DNA of 64,000 nucleotides, from positions 19,114,650-19,178,649 of the forward strand of contig NC_134026.1 in the NCBI RefSeq assembly GCF_964204645.1. The letters are read 5' to 3'. Both the position numbers and the translations under genes were made by a program. Below are positions 10,901-19,453 of the stretch, in pieces. This DNA is from Tubulanus polymorphus. Its lineage: Eukaryota; Nemertea; Palaeonemertea; Tubulaniformes; Tubulanidae. A model generated the notes under the pieces. That model was not told the DNA's origin. It made no database searches and saw only the letters and a program-made list of their open reading frames with translations. Positions within the stretch are counted from its first letter, which is position 1. Every line of letters starts with the position of its first letter.

Positions 10901-13900
10901 GGAAGTCGAGTTTGATAGAGTTCTCTAACAAGCGATGTAAACTTTCGTTCTCCCCGATAATCGTGTTGCAGGTTTCAACAGGCATAACGTCACTACGATA
11001 CAAATTCCAGATCAACCAACCGAGCTTCGTTCGACATGCGTGAGGACTATTTGCTGTCTCGGCAGTACGGACTTCAGATGGTGAATAGGCTTCGGGGACA
11101 TTGTTACCGATCAAAATTCCAACCTTCTTCGTGTAGAGTTGGGCAACATCTATACCTCTTAGGTGAGGCCATTTATCAATGTCCTCCGGAGATGGGAAAC
11201 ACCGCTCCGGTATAGATATTTCGTCCTTTGAGTAAACACTCGGTAGCTTTACCGTTTCACCCGTCTGATAGTTACTAACGGTGAGGTCTTTTATTGCGAA
11301 AGTTTCGAGTTGATATTCTGATCCAATTGTCTGGATACGCATGGTCGACTTACGACCCTTTGCACTGAGCAGTTCACATAAGTCGCTGGTCACAAACGAT
11401 ACGGTGCTGCCCGGATCAAAAAAGGCGTACGTATCCACATATCCTGATCCATTTACAGTACCAAGTCTAACTGGCAGAATTGCTAAGGTGCATTGTGTAT
11501 CTCTTGCGTTGTTCATCTGAGTCACATTTACTACCGGACATGTAGAAGTTAACTTTTCTGTATTCACGGCTTTCTTAAAATGTAATACTGTTGGATGCGA
11601 TTTGGCGCAAATATCACATTTCAACACATTTCTACAGAAGCGTTTAGGGTGCCCCGGCTTGAGACACCCATAACACAGATTGAGACTACGAAGACGTTTA
11701 GATTTAGCGTCGTCTGCCAAATCAAGGAATTCCTTGCAGTTAACCAGGTCATGGCCATTACGGTTACAGTGGGCACATGGCTTACTAAAACCGTCTACTT
11801 GCTGGCTAACTGCTGCGAATGAATGGCTTTGACGTTTTGGCTTCGGGCCATTATTCATTTTCTTGTCACGAGTCTCCCGATTTTCGGTACTTGAGGTGCT
11901 GGTTAATGCTGTGCGCCCATAGACAGGATCGTTCACCTTCTTTGCTTCACGAGATACGAACATTACTAAATCTTTAAACTGTACACTAATGCCAAGATCG
12001 CGTTTACTAGCTACGATATTTCGCCACCGGTCATGCATATGGTACGGGAGTTTTTGAACGAGCCGTTTTACATTATCAGAAAACTGAAAATCAGAAAAGA
12101 TTTTCAGTCCATCGATGCTACTAACGGCATGCAGCACCTCAGTGAGAAATATGGCGTACTCATCCAAGCCGGCAGGATTGTCCGCCTTAATACTAGGCCA
12201 TTCTAATGCTCGTTTCACGTAAGCGTTTGCAACAGTTTCTTGGTCCCCATATCTATCATTTAGCTCGTTCATAGCTGCCCGGTAGCCGACTTCAGCTGGC
12301 AAATGACTGAATCCACTAACTATCTTATTTGCGGCACCAGTTGTGTACTGTTCCAAGTAGGAAAGTCTTTCTTCAAATGACTCAGAAAACTGTAAGATGC
12401 ATGTCTCAAATTGCCGTTTAAATTTTGGATACGATAATGGATCACCACCGAAAGTTTTCAGCTCGATTTTTGGCTTTCTTAGCTCATTTACTATTGATGT
12501 TACGTCATTTTGATTTGATACGGACTGACCGTGATTGACATTATCACCCGCACTCTGGTTGCCACCAACAGCATCATGACCACCGGCATTTACGACCGCC
12601 TCTGGGGTGGAAGCAGCCCCTGGCACGAAGGGTTCAACATTTGGATTCATCGAATTGTAGCTAGGCTTAACCCCTAATTTCAGCTTGAGTTCAGCAATTT
12701 GTGACTCTATCTCCATTCGTTCCTCTTCTAGCTTGAGTTCTAAGCGAAGAGCTTCGATTTCGTGTTTTCTTTTGTGCTGGGATAGGCAGAGACCCATGTA
12801 GGCAAGTCTTGCCTCGTCGTCTGATATTCTCGGGGGTAAAGCCCTTGAAGGTAGATGTGGAAATTGTATCTCTTCATCGGTTTCACTATCGCCATTGCGG
12901 TTACCAACATCACTTTGACCACTAGTTACACCAGCTCGATCACCGCTTAGACCAGGACGTTGACCACTACTGAGACCACGTTGACCATTACTGAGACCGG
13001 GTTGACCATTACTAGCATCACGTTGAGCACGACTTACACCAGGTTGGCCACCACTTGTACCAGGCCCATCTGTACACGACATAGTTCTTCAAACTTCGGA
13101 TTTCGTCAATGATGTAGACATAAAACTGATTACAAGATTTTCTTATATCTAATTGTTTAGGTTTATTCGTCCATTCATCCAGAAAGAAGATTGACTACAA
13201 AATACAAGTAAATGCATCATAAGTTTCACAATACTGATATTACAACTCTGGTGACTGAACTAATGGTAAAACAAAATTCTGGCAAATGGCTATCAGACAT
13301 CTTCCGAGTACAACCCGCGGAAGCATTTAGAACAAACACGTGTAAATCAACCGTATGGTGCTGCCACCATGCACCGGGAAAATAACAACTTGTTAACCCA
13401 TTTTACTTAGATATGAGCATACGACATTATACAAACAACATTTGTCGGTAATCTTAGAAGTATGATAAACATTATACATACCGAAATTTCCCCTTATTTG
13501 TTGCGTAACGTAAGTAATAATTACCACCGACGAGAAACTAACTTACTTTTCTCGCGGCCATATTTGAAACTACAATGAAAACTCATAGGTCGAAATAAAG
13601 CAAGACGGAAATTGCGACCTGAAACGTCGAGTATGATAAAATATATAAAAGTCGTGGAAGAAGTCTTACAGTCAAGATCATAACTAAGTAGCCAATTATT
13701 GAATAAAACTGGTCGATGGGAATATAAATTGCAGAAGAAAGCAACAAGCAAGTTGTTATGTTCGTTCTGAGTGTTAGAAACCGACTTTTCTCTTACGGTA
13801 CATAATAGCGAGGAATTCGATACTTTCTATCTTTGCGTGGTTTGGTGCCAATTTTAGTTAGCACGTGACAACCAGAATCGCAGATCGCGTCGCTTTGACC

Positions 13901-16900
13901 TACGCGCTCTTGCGACTGGCATAAACTAGTCGCACACAGTCACCGATAATCGCGTCGCAACCGACTTACGACATACGAGATAATTTTTAGCCCACTTGGG
14001 ACTTTAGTCCCAGCGGGCTTTTTCGTTCACTTTTCGTCTTGGGTCAATCGGACTCAAGATGGCCGTCCTATGACCTTTTTAGTGCCCAAAAATGTTAATT
14101 TTGGCCCAAATTCTGAGTCCTGTAGCTTCCTACTGGTTTATCATTTCTCATTGCAATTTGTGATGGGTATTCTTTGGAAAGGGATGTTTTATACCTGAGA
14201 CAGGTATTTTTCATCAGCCAATTATGACGCAATTGGCGGCCATCTTGGTGTCAGCAGTACTCATTCGTAAGTGGGAAAAAGTTTTTCCACATTATATTGA
14301 TACCTAAGCGTATTTTGTTACCACAATCATTTAGAAAGTTGTAGCTCATAACGTGTTCTATGATTGTGGTGAGTTTCAAGGTCATTGGTTTTTGTATATG
14401 GCCACCAGGGGGCGTTGAATAATGCAATATCTTAGTATTTCTATATTATATTCGTATCAATGCATATTTTGTAACCACAATCATTTGCAAAGTTGTAGCT
14501 CATGACATCATCTATGATTGTGGCAAGTTTTAAGGCCATTAGTTATTCTATATGGTCACCAGGGGGCGTTGAATAGTAGAATAACTTAGTATTTCCTTAT
14601 TATATTGGTACCTAGGCATATTTTGTTACCATGATCAATTACAAAGTTATAGTTCGTGACATTTTCTATGATTGTGGTGAGTTTCAAGGTCATTGGGTTT
14701 TGAATATGGTCACCAGGGGGCGTTGAATAGTAGAATAACTTAGTATTTCCATATTAAAGTGGTAACGAGGCATATTTTGTTATCACAATCAATTACAAAA
14801 TCGTAGTTGCTGAGATGTTCTATGACTGTGGTGAGTTTCAAGGTCATTGGATTCTGTATATGGTCACCAGGGGGCGTTGAATATTGAAATTGTTAGATTG
14901 TTGAGCATTTCGAACCACTTCCCAAGTGGGCATGGTGTCCCTGGACCCCTAGTTTTCATAATTTCGACTTAGGCCTACTATGTCCAATTTGGCTTATGTC
15001 AAAATTCAAATATGTATGTCAAATTTCGACATAATAAGTCGAAATTATGATCAAAATTATCTCCTATGTCACCAAGGGCTTCCGTAGACATCACAATCAT
15101 CGGGTCGTAAGCAATTGAGAACCATTTTTACAAGAATCTGAATCTGATTATTGCCAAGGGGTTTCTTGACGGGTGTGACTAGGCCTATATCGTACCACTC
15201 ACAACTAGGCTACCTTTTGAAGGATTAGGTCTGATTCCAATTCATATGTGTTCTGATTGGCTCATCTAACCCTAACGCATATGCGCACGAAGGTGTACGA
15301 CTTTGAAAATTCAAAGAAAGTGAAAGAACATTTCAGAGATCGGACAAAGACACGTGAGCCTCACATTGCTACCGTAGCGTCTCCCCACTAGACCACCGGA
15401 GCTTGTTGCATCCAACGGAATTTCCGAATTTACAACCTAACCCTAACCCTATCCCGGATCCCAACCATAACCTTTTCACCGTCATGAGGCGTATTCTGAC
15501 CCAAACATGGAACCCTTAACCTATATTGGTGTATTTTAGTATATATAGAGGGCAGGATAATGGATGGATTGGAACAAGACCTAGCCATCAAAAGGTGGTT
15601 GTGAACTATACGATATAGGCTTGGATTTAACTTCCGGGTAGTTGATTAATCTCGCGAGAATGGTGCTAAATCAAAATATAAACTGGAAATGAATTCAAAA
15701 TATCACAGAAATACCTTGTGTTGATATTGTTAATTTATCCGCTATTAAGTTCTGGTAAACAATTGACTGTTCAGTATCAGTATCAGGAGTCCTGCTGGCT
15801 GTTGACAGTGTGTGGGAAACACTTCAAAGGCCGCCCCGTCGTGAGGTTGAATGAATAATCCAATGGGGTTAGTCTTGGGAAACCAAGATCCAAGCGACGT
15901 AAAGCCAAAACAAACAAACGAAGCGGTCGCAGCTCTATTACTATATGAAACCAGCTTGCTAAATCAGTATCAATAGTGCGTCATAATCATCACAATTTGG
16001 AGGCATGGTATAGTTAACAGTTAGTCGTATTGCGGGATAAAGGTTTCTTACTTCGGAACCGACTTCGCCAGATTTCGACTGCCCCCAGGTCCTGCGAGTT
16101 AGAGCTAGGCATTACGGCGATAGCATCGTTCAATCGTCTCTTTGTTTTAAGGTCAGGAAGACGACACAATTGACTACGATGAAGGAACGAAGATAACACC
16201 GTTCAATATGAAAGAGGAAATGGAAGAAGGCCATTTCGACACGGAAGGCACATATATTTTCAAATCAAACAAGGTAATGGTGACATTAGAAAGTACGCAA
16301 AAGAAGATGAAGTCTATCCTTATAGTTATCGGAGTACGGAAGCGATAAAGGGCCTCCAGTTGTCGCGTTCCAACTCGATAAGTCGCCATATTTATGTTGA
16401 TAAATCGCGTCAAGTCGACATCATTATGTCGACATATGGTGACATTTTTACAAAAAAATTTGCTCTTTTGCCCATTTTCCACGGAACAAGCCGTCATTTG
16501 AAGACACGTCGAAATATAAAACGAGGATGCCAGTAATATGATGACTGAGTTGAGTTTCAAGTAACATAAATATGTCTCCTTGTTGATTTGGAACGCGAAA
16601 TCTGGAGGCACTTTATCGGATCAGAGGCATTGTGTTTCGTGTCAAAATAAGAGCTTTGAAATTCATAGGCAGTAACAGTTTTTTATGCAACATGAAAGTT
16701 ACAAATCTGCCCGTTCGACTTTTCAGATTGAATTGCTGGAAGCCATGTTTTGAACTTGCCGATGGCATCGTAGAAATTATTTAACTTAAATGTACAAAGG
16801 AAAATTCTATTTTCAGCACAAAATCTAACCCCTACATTATTTCGGCAAGAGAACTTGATAACAATGTCATTCAAATTCACAGTGATGTGACTAGAAAAAT

Positions 16901-18505
16901 TAGTTGGCAAAGTCTGTTGATGTAGTGCAGAGCCGTCGGAAGGAATTTTTCAGTGGCGAGGCTTATTTCTGAAGGGTGGTCTGGGGACCCTCCCCTAGAA
17001 AATTTTGAAAATTCAATCGCCGGAGATGCGTTTTGGGGCCATTTTACGGTCTCATTTGCAGAAGCATGAGAAGTCGTGAGCCAACCACCTAGAACAGAGA
17101 ACGAAGAGCTGCTACGCGGTACAGCGTGCTTTTGAAAAAAATTTTTGTTAAGCAAAAAAGTGCCAAAGCCGCCCCTGCCGCCCCTGTTCCGACGGCCCTG
17201 TAGTGTTACCATTTATATATGGATCTATGCATATTTTGTTACCAAATTCAATTGCAAAGTCGTAGCTCATGACGTTTTCTATAATTGTTGGATGTTTCAA
17301 GGTCATTGCTTTCTGTATGTGTTCAGCAAGGTGTGTTGAATATTGAAATAGTTGGATTGTCGAGCATTCGAGACCACTTCCCAATTGGGCATAGTGTCCG
17401 TGCGTACTCCTAAGTAGTTCTTGATAACAAATTGTTCAAAATGAAATTTTCCCATGTCGATATTTTTTCATATTATTTATTAATTGTGTCTGGTAGGATG
17501 AAATTCAAGATAACTGGCTGGATAACATAGACTGGGTGAAAGTGAAACAAATTCCAAAACAGGACGAAACGCAGAAAACGAACAAAGATGATGATGATGA
17601 TGATGATGACGCCGATCTTCCTGAACTCGATAAGCTTAGTACATATGAGAAAATATTGACTCTCGTAAAGCCCGGCGAGAGCGTAATGAAAGCGATAAAA
17701 AGGCTCGGTGGCAAAAAAGTGTCGGCCGCTACGTCTGCCAGTCAAAAATGGAACAAGAAAAAAAAGAAAGCCTCCGACGGCAATAAGGTCGAGGTGGATG
17801 AACCGGGAGTAGATAAGGAGGCTATGTTAAGACTGACCGAGTACGCAGATGCGTTGATGCAGTCGGGCGAATTCGATGCGTACTCCGACACGTACGAGAA
17901 AATCAGTTTCAAATTGAAAATGTTGAAACCGCCTAAGCCGCTTGATGCCGAAAGCGAATTGGATATGTTCGCAGACGATTTCGATTCAAAGGACGAGTCG
18001 AAAACGACGAGCAGTCAGAGCGCGCTGAAAAGTGCAGAACAAAAACCAGAAGGTACGTATGAAGGGCATGAAGATTGCCCCTTTAATTGGACTTGAAATC
18101 AGTTTCAGAGTAATTAGCTGCACTAATTAGCTAAAGTTTAGCTAATTAGCTTTGTCTAATCCATGTTGTTACTTCGAGATTAAAATGATTTAAAAGTGGT
18201 GTTAATCCAGATTAAAACAGATTTATTTTAGGGGGGGCATTTGTCCTAGAATCCATTTACTGTAAGGAAGTTTACATTGCTGTATGAAATGTTTTGGCAT
18301 TTCAGGCAGCACCAACGACAACGTAATGTGGGAGTACAAGTGGGAAGATAAACACGATGCCGAACTGCACGGTCCGTACACTAGCGATCAGATGATGAAC
18401 TGGGCGGACGATGGCTATTTCGGTGATGGCGTCCTCGTACGTAAATGCGGATCAGGTGCTCAGTTCTATAATTCAAGACGAATTGACTTTGATCTGTATA
18501 CATAA
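4955..18505 (+). CDS. CD2BP2: CD2 antigen cytoplasmic tail-binding protein 2 (U5 snRNP 52K, GYF domain)
   Basis: There are four coding exons: 4955-5147, 16152-16273, 17497-18052 and 18306-18505. All introns are GT-AG and phases match (1, 0, 1), giving 1071 nt or 356 aa (human about 341). Exon 1 carries [14 protein letters not shown], which is near-identical to human. Exon 2 has [17 protein letters not shown]. Exon 3 has [11 protein letters not shown], an acidic Asp run from GAT repeats, and a helical central region. Exon 4 is the C-terminal GYF domain ([29 protein letters not shown]). Known role: a U5 snRNP assembly factor that binds PRPF6 and the 15K protein (TXNL4A). The GYF domain binds Pro-rich ligands; here GPY replaces the usual GPF. 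Intron 1 (about 11 kb) contains the BEL/Pao element in antisense orientation. The start is the first ATG in frame with the conserved N-terminus. Confidence 0.95.
5222..5440. repeat. GC-rich 'GCGAC' repeat, degenerate copy in CD2BP2 intron 1
   Basis: It begins with GGCGTAGGTCGGCCTTTTTG at about 5228, which matches the arm of the perfect foldback at 62751-62852. It continues as a GC-rich block full of GCGAC/GTCGC words in an otherwise AT-rich intron. The second arm is not preserved, so it is a partial or rearranged copy. Confidence 0.5.
6449..7006 (-). repeat. BEL/Pao 3' LTR
   Basis: The left LTR copy starts TGTAGACAT and ends GTCTTACA on the plus strand (TG...CA), 558 bp. On the element's coding strand it is the 3' LTR. 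It appears identical to 13113-13670. Confidence 0.95.
7007..7547 (-). other. BEL/Pao 3' untranslated region
   Basis: This AT-rich stretch of 541 bp lies between the end of the gag-pol frame and the 3' LTR on the element's coding strand. No envelope-like open frame or membrane-protein ORF was seen in it. Confidence 0.7.
7548..13082 (-). CDS. BEL/Pao Gag-Pol polyprotein, 1844 aa, intact
   Basis: One uninterrupted frame. Domains in order with rough residues: a Gly/Gln/Ser-rich N-terminus with a Glu-rich coiled coil at about 90-140, and a DUF1759 gag-like region at about 200-350 ([19 protein letters not shown]). CCHC-type knuckles follow at about 434-500 ([41 protein letters not shown]). The aspartic protease-like DUF1758 is at about 549 ([10 protein letters not shown]). 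RT spans about 780-1000 with FYVDDFLKS at about 968. RNase H follows at about 1142-1230 ([11 protein letters not shown]). The integrase HHCC zinc-binding part is at about 1440-1500, and the DDE core has [17 protein letters not shown] and [13 protein letters not shown] (about 1545-1660). A C-terminal DUF5641-type domain has [10 protein letters not shown] at about 1750. The order matches BEL/Pao. ATG 13082 lies only 30 nt from the 5' LTR. Confidence 0.95.
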   Translation of the reverse strand: MSCTDGPGTSGGQPGVSRAQRDASNGQPGLSNGQRGLSSGQRPGLSGDRAGVTSGQSDVGNRNGDSETDEEIQFPHLPSRALPPRISDDEARLAYMGLCLSQHKRKHEIEALRLELKLEEERMEIESQIAELKLKLGVKPSYNSMNPNVEPFVPGAASTPEAVVNAGGHDAVGGNQSAGDNVNHGQSVSNQNDVTSIVNELRKPKIELKTFGGDPLSYPKFKRQFETCILQFSESFEERLSYLEQYTTGAANKIVSGFSHLPAEVGYRAAMNELNDRYGDQETVANAYVKRALEWPSIKADNPAGLDEYAIFLTEVLHAVSSIDGLKIFSDFQFSDNVKRLVQKLPYHMHDRWRNIVASKRDLGISVQFKDLVMFVSREAKKVNDPVYGRTALTSTSSTENRETRDKKMNNGPKPKRQSHSFAAVSQQVDGFSKPCAHCNRNGHDLVNCKEFLDLADDAKSKRLRSLNLCYGCLKPGHPKRFCRNVLKCDICAKSHPTVLHFKKAVNTEKLTSTCPVVNVTQMNNARDTQCTLAILPVRLGTVNGSGYVDTYAFFDPGSTVSFVTSDLCELLSAKGRKSTMRIQTIGSEYQLETFAIKDLTVSNYQTGETVKLPSVYSKDEISIPERCFPSPEDIDKWPHLRGIDVAQLYTKKVGILIGNNVPEAYSPSEVRTAETANSPHACRTKLGWLIWNLYRSDVMPVETCNTIIGENESLHRLLENSIKLDFPENVARECREYSQEDQRFMKIFTESTSVQDSHYSVALPFVEDDFDLPDNRSSAERRLEHLKRKFENDESLYSTYKGVIDLMLESGHAEEVPLYTTRERPVWYLPHHAVRHPAKPDKPRVVFDCSAKYLGVSLNDKLLQGPDFTNSLLGVLLRFREYSIAIKSDIQKMFYQVKVPAADRDVLRFLWWKDGDMGKIPTEYRMTVHPFGAVSSPSCANYALRRLVVDYPNFPLEVKDCIVRNFYVDDFLKSVETIPEALKLVSSISDLCALGGFNLTGWLSNNRKVLESVERSKLAKGMIDDVLPTEGALGIKWCAETDAFEFIMPDKEVKPTRRGVLSFICSIYDPIGFLSPYILPGKVLLQNLTLRKAEWDETIKSEESKLFESWCEDMSRMSSFKIPRCCVPEGFSDIVDNQLHIFADASIHGYGMCAYIRFVDSSGKIGCSLVLGKARVAPLKSVSIPRLELTAAATAVKLSNVLQNELSRKIDSVHYWSDSKVVLCYIRNTTSRYSTFVANRIAVIRDGSEVKDWRHVPTDQNPADYPSRGLSFDDVEKSRLWCEGPDFLRKTEEHWPVESVGDDDVSSEDLEIIASSNVIMTSSERDATLDPVVKHYSDWYRLRRGVAWFVSVKEYLRARVRLRKELQGKSDREVNSALAEIKLRRPAVGMIEQATNAIISCEQQRYYNEEFRTLQKGKAIKRRSPLYKFDVFIDSDHLLRVGGRIGRARKPFEAKHPIILPKMSHVSRLIIRETHSNVGHLGKDTVLARLRDQFWVQGGPGLVKSIVGDCGTCRRYQRAFCRQKMADLPQERLGIGDPPFSNTGVDYFGPFTIKHRRSEVKRYGVIFSCMTSRAVHLEIAHSLETDSCINAYRRFVSRRGPVRVMRSDNGTNLVGARAELEAALKDLDGEKIESELAKIGVRWELNPPTASHFGGIWERLIRSVRKVLHGLIKEHSYRLDDETLSTLMCEVECILNNRPLTKPTGDVNDPPPLTPNHLLLGRGISCDAPGLFVKKDLYVKRRWRCVQYLVDQFWSRWLVEYLPLLQLRQKWQTDSGDPNLQIGDVVLLADGGARNSWAMGKVIETFPDSQGAVRSVKVKTANNALVRPIHKLVLLLEVDSPRD
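13113..13670 (-). repeat. BEL/Pao 5' LTR
   Basis: The right LTR copy is 558 bp with TG...CA ends and acts as promoter LTR on the minus strand. The plus-strand ATATATAAAAG near its right end reads as a TATA-like box on the minus strand. It appears identical to 6449-7006. Confidence 0.95.
13860..13983. repeat. GC-rich 'GCGAC' repeat, second degenerate copy
   Basis: GATCGCGTCGC, CTTGCGACTGG, ATCGCGTCGCAACCGAC and similar words repeat the vocabulary of 5222-5440 and of the foldback at 62751-62852. The arms are not intact. The block abuts the Helentron-like element that begins at 13984. Confidence 0.45.
13984..14952 (+). mobile_element. Helentron/HINE-like tandem-repeat element, copy A
   Basis: The 5' end is TTTTTAG followed by a strong hairpin (AGCCCACTTGGGACT / AGTCCCAGCGGGCT). 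The core has about four tandem units with GYCACCAGGGGGCG at 14401, 14555, 14709 and 14863, so the period is exactly 154 bp. The 3' end holds the hairpin CCACTTCCCAAGTGG and then CTAG followed by TTT. GCCCACTTGGGA near the 5' end is repeated inverted near the 3' end (TCCCAAGTGGGC), giving subterminal inverted repeats. These traits match non-autonomous Helentrons (HINE, Drosophila DINE-1) and bivalve pearl elements. There is no coding capacity. The assignment to Helentrons is inference. Confidence 0.75.
14956..15050. repeat. Short foldback: 16-bp perfect inverted repeat
   Basis: TCATAATTTCGACTTA (14956-14971) is exactly inverted at 15035-15050, with a 63-bp loop that contains further GTCAAATTTCGAC partial symmetry. 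It lies directly after the 3' end of Helentron-like copy A. Confidence 0.6.
15340..15480 (-). repeat. Degenerate tRNA-derived SINE-like head and short telomere-like run
   Basis: On the minus strand GGTGGTCTAGTGGGGAGACG (about 15383-15402) resembles a tRNA A box, but no good B box follows at the expected distance. Next to it ACCTAACCCTAACCCTATCC (about 15436-15455) is a short telomere-like run on the plus strand. Both are weak signals. Confidence 0.3.
16928..17200. mobile_element. MITE with CAGRGCCGTCGGAA inverted termini (hAT-like)
   Basis: It starts CAGAGCCGTCGGAA and ends TTCCGACGGCCCTG, so the termini are inverted with one mismatch over 14 bp. It is 273 bp and flanked by TAGTG at 16923-16927 and 17201-17205, a 5-bp duplication. 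CAGGG-type ends suggest a hAT-related group with 5-bp target sites. It lies in CD2BP2 intron 2 and is non-coding. Confidence 0.75.
17208..17412 (+). mobile_element. Helentron/HINE-like element, 3' fragment (copy D)
   Basis: It contains one degraded 154-bp unit (CATATTTTGTTACC, TTTCAAGGTCATTG, then a mutated CAGCAAGGTGTGTTG in place of the CTCF-like motif). The 3' terminal hairpin region (GACCACTTCCCAATTGGGC) and CCTAAGTAG follow in place of CTAG. It is an old copy in CD2BP2 intron 2, immediately after the MITE at 16928-17200. Confidence 0.65.
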
Positions 18506-18758
18506 CAATCTACTACGTACAATTGATCCACTTTGTTGGCATTGTGTGTTATATTTTGCTTGGATTTTTAGGTCTGTTTGTCCATAACCTCAGAATTACT
18601 GTTTTAGACTACCATAGCTTTTGTTAATGCTGATTACATGAATTGTTAACTGTGAGACCTTGTTGCATGAACTTTTCAATTGCTACATTGGTAAGTCATA
18701 CCCATATATCATTTGTTATTTAACTACATACTAACTACCAACATTTTTCAGATCAGAA

Positions 18759-18764
18759 AATAAA
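18759..18764 (+). terminator. Candidate CD2BP2 polyadenylation signal
   Basis: AATAAA lies about 250 bases after the CD2BP2 stop codon. A second AATAAA lies at 19093-19098. Which one is used cannot be told from the sequence. Confidence 0.4.
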
Positions 18765-19453
18765 TTTAAAATGTATGATCTATTGGGGATATTATTTATA
18801 CGGTCCAGCTAAACATGTGTACTGTATGCCTGTGTGGAATCAGAATTTCTCATACACCTAAGTGTATTTCACTGTATAAACATGTACATAGTACTACTAA
18901 TTATAATGTTAAAATTGAAATAGAAATATGACATACATAGACTATTTTAGTCAGTACCAGTATTGGCCGATACTGTTGTCATCCTGTTTAGGTTTAAGCC
19001 AAACTAGCATTTTTCATAGAATTTACCAACTTGTAAGTGGTAAATAATGCTCTTTTATATTTATACCATTATGGTATGTATAAAGATAGATGAATAAAAT
19101 ATGTTTGCTATAAATTGATTTGGTGCTTGTTAGATGGATTGATTGGTACCAACTGTGTCATAAGGATTACAATATTCACCATATCCTGACATTTGAAAAT
19201 ATATGGGAATAAACTCCTGCCTGCTTTACGACATTGGAGGGGCTGTGAAAGCTCACAGTTCACATGGGACCCATTCGATTCACAAATGACGTCCACCGAA
19301 AAACAACCTTTTTCAGCCACTTCCCATGTCCACTTAAATTCTGCAATACTACAGCCTGTCCCCGATTCGATGGATAGGATAACACTCTGGAGCACTCGCT
19401 AATTAGAGGCAACCATGAGTCTACAGTAAATGACTTCAACTATATTTTACTGC

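Larger units (their letters stand above)
6444..13675 (-). mobile_element. Complete BEL/Pao LTR retrotransposon with target-site duplication
   Basis: The element spans 6449-13670 (7222 bp) and is flanked by the 5-bp duplication GTCAA at 6444-6448 and 13671-13675. Two 558-bp LTRs read as identical base by base. The coding strand is minus, so 13113-13670 is the 5' LTR and 6449-7006 the 3' LTR. A single long frame (7548-13082) carries gag, protease, RT, RNase H and integrase. It sits in intron 1 of CD2BP2, antisense to that gene. Just inside the 3' LTR on the coding strand is a purine-rich GAGGGCCGG that may serve as polypurine tract. Identical LTRs and an intact frame indicate a very recent insertion. 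Confidence 0.96.

Noticed and set aside
13984-14952. CRISPR-like array because of regularly spaced repeats
   Set aside because: Units are direct tandem copies with no unique spacers, in a eukaryotic intron; they are transposon-internal satellites.
15436-15455. Interstitial telomere
   Set aside because: Only about three CCTAAC units; too short to be more than chance or repeat-derived.
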